Shown: in pieces, positions 36,978-49,148 of the stretch
How positions within the stretch are numbered: the first letter of the stretch is position 1
Layout: each line of letters starts with the position of its first letter
NCBI GenBank assembly: GCA_903889445.1
Contig: CAISXF010000005.1
Coordinates: 247,557-311,556 of the forward strand
Direction: 5' to 3'
Source: an uncultured Pseudomonadota bacterium
GTDB lineage: Bacteria > Pseudomonadota > Gammaproteobacteria > Methylococcales > Methylomonadaceae
Length of the DNA: 64,000 nt
The notes under the pieces: generated by a model
The model's input: the letters and a program-made list of their open reading frames with translations, nothing else
What the model was told of the DNA's origin: nothing
Database searches by the model: none
Translations under genes and position numbers: made by a program

Positions 36978-38069
36978 TCAAACATTGAACCTAAAATGCA
37001 CCACATCACCATCTTTTACAATGTAATCTTTGCCTTCCAATCGCCATTTTCCCGCATCTTTTGCGCCTTGTTCGCCCTTGTAAGTAATAAAGTCATTGTA
37101 TGAAATCACTTCCGCACGAATAAAACCCCGCTCGAAATCACTGTGAATAACGCCCGCCGCTTGTGGCGCGGTTGCACCAACCGGAATTGTCCACGCGCGA
37201 ACTTCTTTCACACCCGCTGTAAAATACGTCGCCAATTGAAGTAATTCATATCCAGCACGAACGACACGATCCAAACCGGCTTCTTCCAAGCCCAAATCAT
37301 CCAAAAACTCTTTCTTTTCGTCGTCGTCTAGTTGCGAAATTTCAGCTTCAATTGCCGCGCAAATTGGCACTACTTGTGCGCCTTCTTTTGCCGCAAATGC
37401 CCGAACTTTATCCAGCAACGGATTATTTTCAAATCCATCGTCTTGAACGTTCGCAATGTACATCGTGGGTTTTAACGTAATTAAGCACAAATCTTTAATC
37501 ATCGCTTTTTCGTCGTCGTCTAAATTTAATGTTCGCGCTGGTTCGCCCGCGTCTAATTGAGCAAAAATACGTTCCAAAACGCCTTTTTTAATTTGCTCTT
37601 CTTTATTGCCCGTTCGCGCGATTTTAGACGATTTGAGCAACGCTTTTTCAACCGAAGCCATATCCGCCAACGCCAATTCAGTGTTAATCACTTCAATGTC
37701 TGATAATGGGTCGATTTTTCCTGCAACATGAACCACGTTATCATCTTCAAAACAGCGAACGACGTGAGCAATCGCGTCATTTTCACGGATATTTGCTAAA
37801 AACTTATTGCCCAATCCTTCGCCTTTTGACGCGCCAGCAACCAAACCCGCAATATCCACGAATTCAATCGTCGTCGGCAAAACCCGTTCAGGATTGACAA
37901 TAACTGACAACGCATCAAGCCGTTTATCAGGCACAGGAACCACGCCAACATTCGGATCAATCGTGCAAAATGGATAATTTTCTGCCGCAATTTTCGCTTT
38001 GGTCAGTGCGTTAAATAACGTCGATTTTCCAACGTTCGGTAAGCCTACAATTCCACAATATAATGCCAT
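36978..38069 (-). CDS. ychF: ribosome-binding ATPase YchF
   Basis: Obg-family P-loop protein that prefers ATP over GTP and binds ribosomes. G1 is GLPNVGKST at the N-terminus; G3 is DIAGLV(A)[12 protein letters not shown]; the position of the usual NKxD motif reads NVQDDG, in line with ATP preference. A coiled-coil insert and a C-terminal TGS domain ([17 protein letters not shown] region to VVHFRFNV) complete a 363-residue protein of normal length. Confidence 0.95.
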   Translation of the reverse strand: MALYCGIVGLPNVGKSTLFNALTKAKIAAENYPFCTIDPNVGVVPVPDKRLDALSVIVNPERVLPTTIEFVDIAGLVAGASKGEGLGNKFLANIRENDAIAHVVRCFEDDNVVHVAGKIDPLSDIEVINTELALADMASVEKALLKSSKIARTGNKEEQIKKGVLERIFAQLDAGEPARTLNLDDDEKAMIKDLCLITLKPTMYIANVQDDGFENNPLLDKVRAFAAKEGAQVVPICAAIEAEISQLDDDEKKEFLDDLGLEEAGLDRVVRAGYELLQLATYFTAGVKEVRAWTIPVGATAPQAAGVIHSDFERGFIRAEVISYNDFITYKGEQGAKDAGKWRLEGKDYIVKDGDVVHFRFNV

Positions 38070-38122
38070 ATCAGTCTCTGATTACTCTTTTTGAAATAAG
38101 ATTTGAAATAATTAAGCCGCGA

Positions 38123-38128
38123 ATTATA
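38123..38128 (-). promoter_or_regulatory. -10 box of a ychF promoter
   Basis: TATAAT on the minus strand, preceded by TTG. It would give a leader of roughly 45 bases. No good -35 was found at the standard distance. Confidence 0.35.
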
Positions 38129-38273
38129 CAAGCTAACGCGCGAATAAAAGCATAATTCGATGTAATCCGTAAACATGGCACGTCATCATTTCAAAACAAA
38201 AATCCGCTTATTCGTAATAACTTTCGATTAAACTAAGCGTCACTTCAACTAAAACTTTATGAATCTTTAAATT

Positions 38274-39308
38274 ATGACACTTTCAATCGCACAGGCTCTC
38301 ATTTGGACAGGCAACAGTATCGGTGTTTTGGATCAACGAAAACTGCCCGAACAAACGCATTACGATAATTACCACGATGCCGCCGGCGTAGCAGAAGCCA
38401 TTATTTCGATGCGGGTACGCGGTGCGCCAGCAATTGGTATTGCAGCCGCTTACGGCGTGGTTTTATCGGTGCAGCAGCATTATTCTCAGTCGGAAAATTG
38501 GCAAAATGCCGTGGCGACGGATATTGAAACACTCGCGCAATCACGTCCGACCGCCGTGAATTTATTTTGGGCGTTGGACAAAATGAAAGCTGTTCTCGCG
38601 AACACGCACGACGATGTTTTAACCGCCGTCACAACGTGTGCGATAAAAATTCACGCTGACGATTTAGCCGCCAATCACACGATGGGCGATTTCGGTGCGG
38701 CGTTATTAGTCGGTGCAAAAGGCGTGTTGACGCATTGCAATACCGGCAGTTTAGCAACGGGCGGTTATGGCACCGCATTGGGCGTGATTCGTAGTGCCGT
38801 CGCGCAAAATCAACATTTAAACGTGTACGCCGATGAAACTCGTCCGTGGTTGCAAGGCGCACGGTTAACCGTTTGGGAATTGGCACAAGATGGCATTCCC
38901 TCAACGCTGATTGCGGATTCTGCGGCGGCGTGGCTGATGAAATCTGGCGCAATCGATTGGATTATTGTGGGCGCAGATAGAATTGCGGCAAATGGCGACA
39001 CGGCGAATAAAATTGGCACTTATTCGCTGGCAACATTGGCGAAACAACACGGCGTAAAATTTATGGTGGTTGCGCCTATTTCGACGATTGATTGGTCATT
39101 GGAAAATGGCGATAACATCGAAATTGAATGCCGTAGTCCGCGCGAATTATTGCCCGCTTGTTACGACACGCCGAATTCATTAGTCAGCGCGTGGAATCCC
39201 GTTTTTGACGTAACACCCGCCGCGTTAATCAGCGCAATTGTCACCGAAGCCGGCGTGGTTTTAAATCCAGCCGAACACGCGCAAGGCATTCGGAGTTTAC
39301 AATTATGA
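38274..39308 (+). CDS. mtnA: S-methyl-5-thioribose-1-phosphate isomerase
   Basis: Isomerises methylthioribose-1-phosphate to methylthioribulose-1-phosphate in methionine salvage. Catalytic Cys is in THCNTGSLATGGYGTALG, and Asp in IIVGADRIAANGDTANKIGT. N-terminal RVRGAPAIGIAAAYG is the substrate-phosphate region. 344 residues, normal. No other mtn gene is adjacent. Its stop overlaps the cysZ-like start by four bases. Confidence 0.93.
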   Translation: MTLSIAQALIWTGNSIGVLDQRKLPEQTHYDNYHDAAGVAEAIISMRVRGAPAIGIAAAYGVVLSVQQHYSQSENWQNAVATDIETLAQSRPTAVNLFWALDKMKAVLANTHDDVLTAVTTCAIKIHADDLAANHTMGDFGAALLVGAKGVLTHCNTGSLATGGYGTALGVIRSAVAQNQHLNVYADETRPWLQGARLTVWELAQDGIPSTLIADSAAAWLMKSGAIDWIIVGADRIAANGDTANKIGTYSLATLAKQHGVKFMVVAPISTIDWSLENGDNIEIECRSPRELLPACYDTPNSLVSAWNPVFDVTPAALISAIVTEAGVVLNPAEHAQGIRSLQL

Positions 39309-40000
39309 TTAACGCGGTTTCGTATTTGTGGAAAGGGCTGAAATTATTGACGACTCCCGCGTTGCGTCCGTTTATTTTAATGCCGCTCGCCATCAATCTC
39401 ATTTTGTACAGTGTCGCGTTGGTCTTGGGCTTTTTGTATTTGGATAATTTGGTCGAGCAAATGATTCCACCTTGGTTATTTTTGTTGAAATGGCTGATTT
39501 ATCCATTATTTTTTACCAGTTTTTGCGTGATTGGTTTTTTCACGTTTTCGTTGTTGGCGAATCTGATTGCCGCGCCGTTTTACGCGAAATTAGCCGCAAA
39601 AACATTGGTGGTGATTCACGCGCCCACTTTGGCAACGTACGAACCCAGCGCGTTACAGGTTTGGCAAGCCGAATTAAAACGTTTGAGTTATTCGTTGACG
39701 CGCACGTTGCCGTTGTTACTGTTGTTTTTAATTCCGGTCGTGAATTTAATTGCGCCGATTTTATGGTTATTATTTAGCGCGTGGTGCGTGGCGTTGGAGT
39801 ATTTCGCCTTTCCACAAGAAAATCGCGGCGTGTTATTTCCACAACAAAAAGAACAATTAAAAAAAATGCGCTTCAGTGCGTTGAGTTTCGGCGGTTTGGT
39901 GACGTTGGGCTTATCTATTCCACTAATTAACATTGTCATTGCGCCCGTTGCGGTTATTGCCGCAACACTTTATTCGCAAGCTCGTACGATACAAAATTAA
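39305..40000 (+). CDS. cysZ: CysZ/EI24-family membrane protein
   Basis: A 231-residue inner-membrane protein with four to six hydrophobic segments. It shows the CysZ landmarks LKLLTTPALRPFILMPLAIN, ANLIAAPFYAKLA and FSAWCVALEYFAFPQEN. In E. coli CysZ mediates sulfate uptake for cysteine synthesis. No cys gene is adjacent, so the substrate here is inferred from the family. ATGA overlap with mtnA. Confidence 0.8.
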   Translation: MINAVSYLWKGLKLLTTPALRPFILMPLAINLILYSVALVLGFLYLDNLVEQMIPPWLFLLKWLIYPLFFTSFCVIGFFTFSLLANLIAAPFYAKLAAKTLVVIHAPTLATYEPSALQVWQAELKRLSYSLTRTLPLLLLFLIPVVNLIAPILWLLFSAWCVALEYFAFPQENRGVLFPQQKEQLKKMRFSALSFGGLVTLGLSIPLINIVIAPVAVIAATLYSQARTIQN

Positions 40001-40099
40001 ATGTCGTATAATTGCGTGAGTCGTTGAGAAACGCTATTCCGTGCCGATTTTGGCGCAATAAAAATAAGAAAAACCAATCTAATAATCAGGAGAAAACGG

Positions 40100-40339
40100 A
40101 TGTCCAAAAGTCAAAATTTACAAGATAACTTTCTAAATATTCTTAGAAAAGAGCATACGCCGGTGTCGATTTTTTTAGTGAACGGGATTAAATTGCAAGG
40201 CAAAATTGATTCGTTCGATCAATACGTCATCATGTTGAAAAATACGGTTAGTCAAATGGTTTATAAACACGCGATTTCAACCATTGTGCCGAGTAAAATG
40301 GTGCGTTTAGGAGGCGACGTTGATGACAGCGACGATTAA
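40100..40339 (+). CDS. hfq: RNA-binding protein Hfq
   Basis: A 79-residue Sm-like hexameric RNA chaperone for small RNAs. Sm1 is [25 protein letters not shown]; Sm2 contains the [11 protein letters not shown] motif with the proximal-site KH. It has only a short acidic tail (GDVDDSDD), unlike the long E. coli tail. AGGAG lies ahead of the ATG. hflX follows after three bases, the usual gammaproteobacterial order. Confidence 0.97.
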   Translation: MSKSQNLQDNFLNILRKEHTPVSIFLVNGIKLQGKIDSFDQYVIMLKNTVSQMVYKHAISTIVPSKMVRLGGDVDDSDD

Positions 40340-40342
40340 ATT

Positions 40343-41620
40343 ATGATGCAAGATTTAGTTTCAGAACGTCCTGACGCGGGCGAACGGGCGATTTTAGTTC
40401 ATATCACGTTTCATCGCGGGCAAGAAAATTTGCCAGAACTCAAAGAGTTAGCGAAATCCGCTGGAACAGATCCTGTTCATGTGCTGACGGGCGGGCGGCA
40501 ACGTCCCGATTCCAAATACTTTATTGGGAAGGGGAAACTCGACGAATTAAAAGTCGTGATTCAAATGTTCGAGGCGGATGTGGTGTTGTTTAATCACGCA
40601 CTTTCGCCGAGTCAGGAACGTAATTTAGAAGGGTTTTTAGGCGTTCGCGTTGTCGATAGAAATGGTTTGATTCTGGATATTTTCGCGCAACGAGCGCAAT
40701 CGTTTGAAGGAAAATTGCAGGTTGAATTGGCGCAATTGAAACATTTATCGACGCGATTGGTGCGCGGTTGGACGCATTTGGAACGTCAAAAAGGCGGAAT
40801 CGGCATGCGTGGTCCTGGTGAAACGCAGTTAGAAACGGATCGCCGATTGCTCGCTGTGCGTTTGAAACAAATTCAGCAGCGACTGGATAAAGTCGATAAA
40901 CAACGTCATCAAGGTCGTAGTCAGCGTAAAAAAAGTGAAATGCCAACCATTTCGCTGGTCGGTTATACCAACGCGGGAAAATCGACGTTGTTCAACACGC
41001 TGACGGGTTCGGATATTTATGCGGCGGATCAATTATTTGCCACGCTCGACCCGACGCTGCGTCGTTGTCCTCTGCCGAATAATAATGAAGTGGTTTTTGC
41101 AGATACGGTTGGTTTTATTCGGCAATTGCCGCATGAATTAGTGGCGGCATTTAAATCGACGTTGCAAGAAGCCTGCGAAGCAGAATTATTGTTGCACATT
41201 GTTGACGCTCACGCCGAAGACCGTGCGGATTTGATGCACCAAGTCGATTTGGTATTGAAAGAGATTGGCGCGGCAGGCATTCCACGTTTAGAAATTTTTA
41301 ACAAAATTGATTTGCTGGAAAACATCGCGCCACATATTGATCGGGACGAAGAAGGCAATGCGATTCGCGTGTGGTTATCCGCCGTGACGGGTGCGGGAAT
41401 TGAATTGTTACTTGAGGTTTTAGTCGAAAAATTCGCGAATACAAAAGTGCGTCGCCGCTGTTATTTATCACCCAAAGAAGGCGGAATTCGGGCGAAATTA
41501 TTTGCGTGTGCCAACATTTTAGAAGAAAGTCTCGATGAATTTGGTGATACCGAGTTGCTTATCGAAATCGACGTAAAACATTTAGGTTTACTCAAAGATA
41601 TTCAGTGCGACGAAATTTAA
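40343..41620 (+). CDS. hflX: ribosome-splitting GTPase HflX
   Basis: Obg-HflX GTPase that rescues and splits stalled ribosomes. The N-terminal HflX domain (VLTGGRQRPDSKYFIGKGK) is followed by the GPGETQLETDRR linker motif, a long helical arm, and the G domain: GYTNAGKST, ADTVGFIRQLP and FNKIDL. 425 residues, normal. It is cotranscribed with hfq and ends before a strong bidirectional terminator. Confidence 0.95.
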   Translation: MMQDLVSERPDAGERAILVHITFHRGQENLPELKELAKSAGTDPVHVLTGGRQRPDSKYFIGKGKLDELKVVIQMFEADVVLFNHALSPSQERNLEGFLGVRVVDRNGLILDIFAQRAQSFEGKLQVELAQLKHLSTRLVRGWTHLERQKGGIGMRGPGETQLETDRRLLAVRLKQIQQRLDKVDKQRHQGRSQRKKSEMPTISLVGYTNAGKSTLFNTLTGSDIYAADQLFATLDPTLRRCPLPNNNEVVFADTVGFIRQLPHELVAAFKSTLQEACEAELLLHIVDAHAEDRADLMHQVDLVLKEIGAAGIPRLEIFNKIDLLENIAPHIDRDEEGNAIRVWLSAVTGAGIELLLEVLVEKFANTKVRRRCYLSPKEGGIRAKLFACANILEESLDEFGDTELLIEIDVKHLGLLKDIQCDEI

Positions 41621-41634
41621 CAGTTTGAACGTAC

Positions 41635-41673
41635 AAAAAACGCCCGACTTTTTTTCAAAAGTCGGGCGTTTTT
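41635..41673. terminator. bidirectional terminator between hflX and sodB
   Basis: A long stem, AACGCCCGACTTTT paired with AAAAGTCGGGCGTT, with an A-run before and a T-run after, so it works for the converging hflX and sodB transcripts. Confidence 0.9.
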
Positions 41674-41698
41674 ATGGGGTCGAAAATGAACTTAAAAA

Positions 41699-42280
41699 TT
41701 ACGCAGCAAAATTTTTCGCAGCAAAATTCCAGTTCACTAATGCCCAAAATGCTTCCAAATACGCAGGACGCGCATTGCGGTAATCCACATAATAAGCGTG
41801 TTCCCAAACGTCACACGTCAACAACGGTGTTTGTCCAGCCGTCAACGGGCAACCCGCGTTGCTGGTGCTAACTAATGCCAAACTACCGTCTGCATTTTTT
41901 ACCAACCACGCCCAACCAGAACCAAAAGTAGTGATAGCGGTTTTGGTGAATTCTTCTTTGAATGTCGCAAAAGAACCAAATGTAGCGTTAATTGCTGCCG
42001 CTAATTCGCCAGTCGGTTCGCCACCTGCATTCGGAGCCAAACTGTTCCAGTAAAACGTGTGATTCCAAACTTGCGCGGCATTGTTAAAAATTCCACCGGT
42101 TGATTTCACGACGATTTCTTCAAGCGACAAATCCGCAAATTCAGTGTTAGGCACCAAATTATTTAAATTTGTAACGTAAGTTTGATGATGTTTGCCGTGA
42201 TGAAATTCTAATGTTTCAGCTGAAATGTGTGGCGCGAGTGCATCTTTTGCGTACGGTAAAGCGGGAAGTTCAAAAGCCAT
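41699..42280 (-). CDS. sodB: superoxide dismutase, Fe type
   Basis: Cytosolic Fe-SOD of 193 residues. Metal ligands lie in [19 protein letters not shown] and [12 protein letters not shown]. The [20 protein letters not shown] and [28 protein letters not shown] patterns match SodB rather than the Mn enzyme. AGGAG sits eight bases before the ATG. No signal peptide. Confidence 0.95.
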   Translation of the reverse strand: MAFELPALPYAKDALAPHISAETLEFHHGKHHQTYVTNLNNLVPNTEFADLSLEEIVVKSTGGIFNNAAQVWNHTFYWNSLAPNAGGEPTGELAAAINATFGSFATFKEEFTKTAITTFGSGWAWLVKNADGSLALVSTSNAGCPLTAGQTPLLTCDVWEHAYYVDYRNARPAYLEAFWALVNWNFAAKNFAA

Positions 42281-42357
42281 AAAAATCTCCTAAAAAATAA
42301 ATACCAAGTGATTAACTACGGAATAACTTTAACATCGACAGCCAATTAAATAAAGAA

Positions 42358-42386
42358 TTGACTTATAATTCACGCTCACTTTATGT
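42358..42386 (+). promoter_or_regulatory. sigma70 promoter of the CDGSH-CYTH-decarboxylase operon
   Basis: TTGACT and TTATGT are separated by 17 bases and placed 18 bases before the first gene. An overlapping TATAAT at 42364-42369 is an alternative -10 with a poorer -35. Confidence 0.45.
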
Positions 42387-42404
42387 AACACTGGAAAAAT
42401 CGAA

Positions 42405-42638
42405 ATGACCGAAAAATATAACGCGCCAATGCCCATCGAAGTTGAAGCGGGTGAAACTTACAGCTGGTGCAGTTGTGGATTGAGCGGCACGATGCCAATT
42501 TGCGACGGCACGCATAAAACCGCCGACACCGAAAAACGCTCATTGAAATTTGTCCCTGAAGAAACGAAAACTGTTTATTTATGCGCGTGCGGAAAAACGG
42601 GCAACGCGCCGTATTGCGACGGCAGCCATTCAGGTTAA
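42405..42638 (+). CDS. CDGSH iron-sulfur protein with two CDGSH motifs
   Basis: A 77-residue cytosolic protein with two CDGSH-type [2Fe-2S] sites: CSCGLSGTMPICDGTH and CACGKTGNAPYCDGSH. Each gives three Cys and one His, the mitoNEET-type ligation (type 2 bacterial form). Such clusters are redox-active and labile. It is the first gene of a six-gene unit; nine bases separate it from the CYTH gene. Confidence 0.9.
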   Translation: MTEKYNAPMPIEVEAGETYSWCSCGLSGTMPICDGTHKTADTEKRSLKFVPEETKTVYLCACGKTGNAPYCDGSHSG

Positions 42639-42647
42639 GGTTGCAAA

Positions 42648-43127
42648 ATGGCACAAGAAATCGAACACAAATTTTTACTCGCTAACGACGATTGGCGCGA
42701 ATATGTCAGCCATTCAGTCATCTACAAACAAGGTTATTTAAGTTCGCAACCGACCAGCTCTATTCGCGTGCGAATCAGCGACAGCGAAGCGTGGCTCAAT
42801 ATCAAAAGCGCGACGATTGGCACACAACGCAGCGAATATGAATATGAAATTCCGTTAGCCGACGCACATGAAATTTTGAATAATTTGTGTTTAAAACCCG
42901 TCATTGAAAAAACGCGCTACCACGTCACGCACGAAAATCATGAGTGGGAAATTGACGAATTTGACGGTGAAAACGAAGGTTTGATAGTCGCTGAAATCGA
43001 ATTAGAAGCGGTCGGCGAAATGTTTGCGAAGCCCGATTGGATTGGCGCGGAAGTCACGCAAGACGTGCGTTATTACAATAATAATTTGGCGCGTGAACCG
43101 TATTGCCAATGGCGCGACGATGTTTGA
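42648..43127 (+). CDS. CYTH-domain protein (triphosphate tunnel metalloenzyme)
   Basis: A 159-residue single-domain CYTH protein. The signature EIEHKFLL (ExExK) is at the N-terminus; basic and acidic tunnel residues follow (RVRIS, EYEYEIP, EKTRYHV, WEIDEFDG, VAEIELE). Close bacterial relatives hydrolyse inorganic triphosphate; others make cAMP or thiamine triphosphate. It has no CHAD domain. Its 3' end overlaps the decarboxylase start by eight bases, a sign of coupled expression. Confidence 0.85.
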   Translation: MAQEIEHKFLLANDDWREYVSHSVIYKQGYLSSQPTSSIRVRISDSEAWLNIKSATIGTQRSEYEYEIPLADAHEILNNLCLKPVIEKTRYHVTHENHEWEIDEFDGENEGLIVAEIELEAVGEMFAKPDWIGAEVTQDVRYYNNNLAREPYCQWRDDV

Positions 43128-44580
43128 AACGGTTGGAAAATCGTTAGATCCAGCGGATTGGACGGCGTTTCGTCAACAAGCGCATAAAATGCTCGATGAT
43201 ATGTTGGATTACACTGAAAATTTGAGTTCGCGCGACGTGTGGCAACCGATGCCGATTGAACTTCAAACTCGTTTGCGTTCGCCATTGACAGAAAAAACGT
43301 TAGCCGAAGCACACGCCGAATTTATGCGCGACGTGTTGCCGTACGCCGTCGGGAACGTGCATCCGCGTTTTATGGGTTGGGTTCATGGCGGCGGTACGCC
43401 TGTTGGAATGATTGCCGAAATGTTGGCAGCGGGTTTGAATGCGAATTTGGGCGGACGCAATCAAGCACCGATTGAAATTGAACGCCAAGTCATGCGTTGG
43501 GTGCGAGATTTATTTGGTTTCCCCGAAACGGCAAGCGGCGTATTTGTCACGGGAACATCGATGGCGAATTTGATTGGATGTTTATGTGCAAAAACAAACG
43601 TAAATTGTAGGTGCGGCTTTAGCCGCATTATTCGCATGATTGCGGCTAAAGCCGCACCTACTTTACTGACAGCTTATACCTCAACTGCCGCCCACATCAG
43701 CGTCGCGCAAGCCCTCGATATTTCTGGCATTGGCACAAATGCTTTGCGAAAAATTCCCGTCAATGCGAATTATGAAATGGACGTTTCCGCATTGGAACAA
43801 GCGATTATTGCTGATAAACAAGCGGGCAAAACGCCATTTTTAGTGGTCGCCACGGTTGGAACGGTGGACGTTGGCGCGATTGACGACTTACAAAAAATCG
43901 CTGCATTGTGTCAGCATGAAAACGTTTGGTTTCATATCGATGGCGCATTTGGTGCATTGGCAATGCTTGCGCCCCAACTCGCGCCACGTTTGGCGGGAAT
44001 TGAATTGGCGGATTCCATTGCGTTTGATTTTCACAAATGGGGACAAGTGCCTTACGATGCTGGTTTTGTGTTGGTTCGAGATGGCGACATTCATCAAAAA
44101 ACCTTCGCGTCACCCGCCGCATATTTGCAACGTCACGAACGGGGTTTGTCGGCAAATTCGCCGTGGGCGTGTGATTTTGGTTTAGATTTATCGCGGGGTT
44201 TTCGAGCGTTAAAAACATGGTTCACGTTGAGCGTTTACGGCAACGAAAAACTCGGGCAAGTTGTCGCGCACACTTGTGAATTGGCGCAGTATTTAAAATG
44301 CGAAATTGAAGCCACGCCAGAATTAGAATTGCTCGCGCCCGTCGCGTTAAATATCGTGTGTTTTCGGTATCGTTGCGACGACGCAAACCGCGTGAATACT
44401 GAATTGGTGATTGCGTTGCAAGAATCAGGAATTGCCGTACCTTCTTCGACAACATTGAATGGAAACGTGGCGATTCGTACCGCAATTGTGAATCACCGCA
44501 CGACTGAACATGACATTGATATTTTGCTGGCAGCCGTTTTGAAATTCGGTAACGCCTTAACTTTGAACAATAATTTATGA
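43120..44580 (+). CDS. PLP-dependent group II decarboxylase with an in-frame REP doublet
   Basis: A 486-residue fold-type I decarboxylase related to aromatic-L-amino-acid, glutamate and diaminobutyrate decarboxylases. PLP-binding Lys306 is in FDFHKWGQVPYD, the cofactor Asp is in WFHIDGAFGA, HPRFMGWVHGGG is the substrate entry block, and TGTSMANL binds phosphate. The substrate cannot be set from sequence. Residues ~163-181 (CRCGFSRIIRMIAAKAAPT) are encoded by a perfect 21-bp inverted repeat, a REP-type doublet inserted without breaking the frame. The start at 43120 lies inside the CYTH gene; its stop overlaps the next start as ATGA. Confidence 0.88.
   Translation: MFETVGKSLDPADWTAFRQQAHKMLDDMLDYTENLSSRDVWQPMPIELQTRLRSPLTEKTLAEAHAEFMRDVLPYAVGNVHPRFMGWVHGGGTPVGMIAEMLAAGLNANLGGRNQAPIEIERQVMRWVRDLFGFPETASGVFVTGTSMANLIGCLCAKTNVNCRCGFSRIIRMIAAKAAPTLLTAYTSTAAHISVAQALDISGIGTNALRKIPVNANYEMDVSALEQAIIADKQAGKTPFLVVATVGTVDVGAIDDLQKIAALCQHENVWFHIDGAFGALAMLAPQLAPRLAGIELADSIAFDFHKWGQVPYDAGFVLVRDGDIHQKTFASPAAYLQRHERGLSANSPWACDFGLDLSRGFRALKTWFTLSVYGNEKLGQVVAHTCELAQYLKCEIEATPELELLAPVALNIVCFRYRCDDANRVNTELVIALQESGIAVPSSTTLNGNVAIRTAIVNHRTTEHDIDILLAAVLKFGNALTLNNNL
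43607..43661. repeat. REP-like doublet inside the decarboxylase gene
   Basis: Two perfect 21-base arms (43607-43627 and 43641-43661) in inverted orientation around a 13-base spacer. Each arm begins GTAG and contains the palindrome GCGGCTTTAGCCGC, the structure of REP sequences mobilised by RAYT transposases. Confidence 0.8.
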
Positions 44581-45752
44581 AATCCACTTTAGATTTAAAC
44601 GCGCTGACGGCGAAACCGTTTATCGGCTTGGTTGAATTGATGCGTCTGGCACACGCAAACGTTGATCTTGCTGCGTTAGGGCAAATGTTAATCGACAAAA
44701 CGGTTGAAAATCCACACGATGCGAATGCGTTGATGGATTTAGCGACGGTTTTACAATTGCGTGGTAATCCAGATTTGGCGTTACAATTTCAGGCTGAAGC
44801 GATTGAATTACAACGCGCTTATGTTTCGCCAAACCATTCGCAAACAACGATGCGGGTGTTGGCGTTGTTAAGTTCGGGCGATTTGATGGCGAACACGCCG
44901 ATTGAATTTTTACTCGAAAATTCGGATATTGCGCTCACGCAATTTTATGTTTCGCTAGAATCGGGGGAATTTGATTTGCCCGAACACGACGTATTATTCG
45001 TAGCAATTGCAGAATCGGAAGAAAATTTGCCGTTGTTAAAACAGCTCGAACCGATTTTAAAATCGTGGGCAAAACCCGTTTTGAATAAACCCGAACACAT
45101 TGCCAAAATGTCGCGTGATGCGGCGTGTCAATTATTGGAGAATGCGGCGGGAATTGTCATGCCAGAAACGGTGCGTTATACGGTTGAAAATCTCAATCCA
45201 GAACTTTTTGATTATCCGTTAATCATTCGTCCCGTCGATTCGCACGCGGGTCATGATTTAGAAAAAATCGAATCGCAAACGGCGTTGAATAATTATGTCG
45301 AACGGCAACGTTTCAACGAATTTTTTGTGGCGCAATTTGTCGATTATCGTAATGCAGACGGCTTATTTCGTAAATATCGCGTGATGCTTATTTCAGGGCA
45401 ACCATTTTTGGCGCATTTGGCGATTTCTGACCATTGGATGATTCATTATTTGAACGCAGGCATGGCGGAAGACGCGGTAAAACGTACCGAAGAAGCGCAA
45501 GCGATGCACGATTTCGCCGCGACATTTGCTAAAAAACACGCCGCCGCGTTCAAAATTATTTATGAACGCACCGGTTTGGATTATGTCGGAATTGATTGCA
45601 GCGAAACGCCCGACGGCAAATTACTGATTTTTGAAATTGATAGTTGTATGATTGTTCATGCGATTGATTGCGTGGATTTATTTCCCTACAAACCCGCGTA
45701 TATGGCAGAATTATTCGCGGCATTTCAGCAATTATTAAAAACAGCGCAGTAA
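44577..45752 (+). CDS. TPR-like/ATP-grasp protein, likely amide or peptide ligase
   Basis: A 391-residue protein. The N-terminal ~90 residues look like TPR helices (NPHDANALMDLATVLQLRGNPDLALQFQAEAIEL). The rest is an ATP-grasp fold: lid and ATP region PLIIRPVDSHAGHDLEKI, EFFVAQFVDYR, RKYRVMLISGQPFLAH, and the metal site YVGIDCSETPDGKLLIFEIDSC. ATP-grasp enzymes of this type join a carboxylate to an amine. ATGA coupling to the decarboxylase suggests that the decarboxylation product, an amine, is its acceptor; that is inference. Substrates unknown. Confidence 0.75.
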   Translation: MKSTLDLNALTAKPFIGLVELMRLAHANVDLAALGQMLIDKTVENPHDANALMDLATVLQLRGNPDLALQFQAEAIELQRAYVSPNHSQTTMRVLALLSSGDLMANTPIEFLLENSDIALTQFYVSLESGEFDLPEHDVLFVAIAESEENLPLLKQLEPILKSWAKPVLNKPEHIAKMSRDAACQLLENAAGIVMPETVRYTVENLNPELFDYPLIIRPVDSHAGHDLEKIESQTALNNYVERQRFNEFFVAQFVDYRNADGLFRKYRVMLISGQPFLAHLAISDHWMIHYLNAGMAEDAVKRTEEAQAMHDFAATFAKKHAAAFKIIYERTGLDYVGIDCSETPDGKLLIFEIDSCMIVHAIDCVDLFPYKPAYMAELFAAFQQLLKTAQ

Positions 45753-45788
45753 AAACAAAATTTTTTATTACTCTCAGGAAAATTGATT

Positions 45789-46187
45789 ATGACAAAACAT
45801 ATTATTCACACACACCTTGCGCCGCAAGCGATTGGTACTTATTCACAAGCGGTGAAAGTCGGTCGCACGGTTTATTTATCGGGTCAAATTCCACTAATTC
45901 CTGAAACGATGACCTTGGTTAATGGCGATATTAACGCGCAAATCACGCAAGTTTTTGAAAATTTACAAGCCGTGGCGCACGCTGCCGGTGGCGATTTGAA
46001 TGACATTGTAAAATTAAACGTATTTTTAACCGATTTGGCGCATTTTCCGATTGTGAATGAAATTATGGGAAATTATTTTGATGAACCGTATCCCGCACGC
46101 GCGGCTATTGGTGTAGCGGCTTTGCCCAAAGAAGTTGCTGTTGAAATGGATGGTATTATGGAATTACCGTTGCAAGAATACGCATAA
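45789..46187 (+). CDS. ridA: RidA-family 2-iminobutanoate/2-iminopropanoate deaminase
   Basis: A trimeric YjgF/RidA protein of 132 residues that hydrolyses reactive enamines/imines released by PLP enzymes. Landmarks are [21 protein letters not shown], the Asn/Arg-type active-site region [18 protein letters not shown] and [24 protein letters not shown] 45789 is chosen over an in-frame TTG six bases earlier because AGGA lies at proper distance. Placement after a PLP enzyme fits its role in clearing PLP-derived imines, though ridA next to recG is also found in other genomes. Confidence 0.92.
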   Translation: MTKHIIHTHLAPQAIGTYSQAVKVGRTVYLSGQIPLIPETMTLVNGDINAQITQVFENLQAVAHAAGGDLNDIVKLNVFLTDLAHFPIVNEIMGNYFDEPYPARAAIGVAALPKEVAVEMDGIMELPLQEYA

Positions 46188-46190
46188 AAA

Positions 46191-49135
<2,945 letters not shown>

Positions 49136-49148
49136 TTAAAAATCGATA

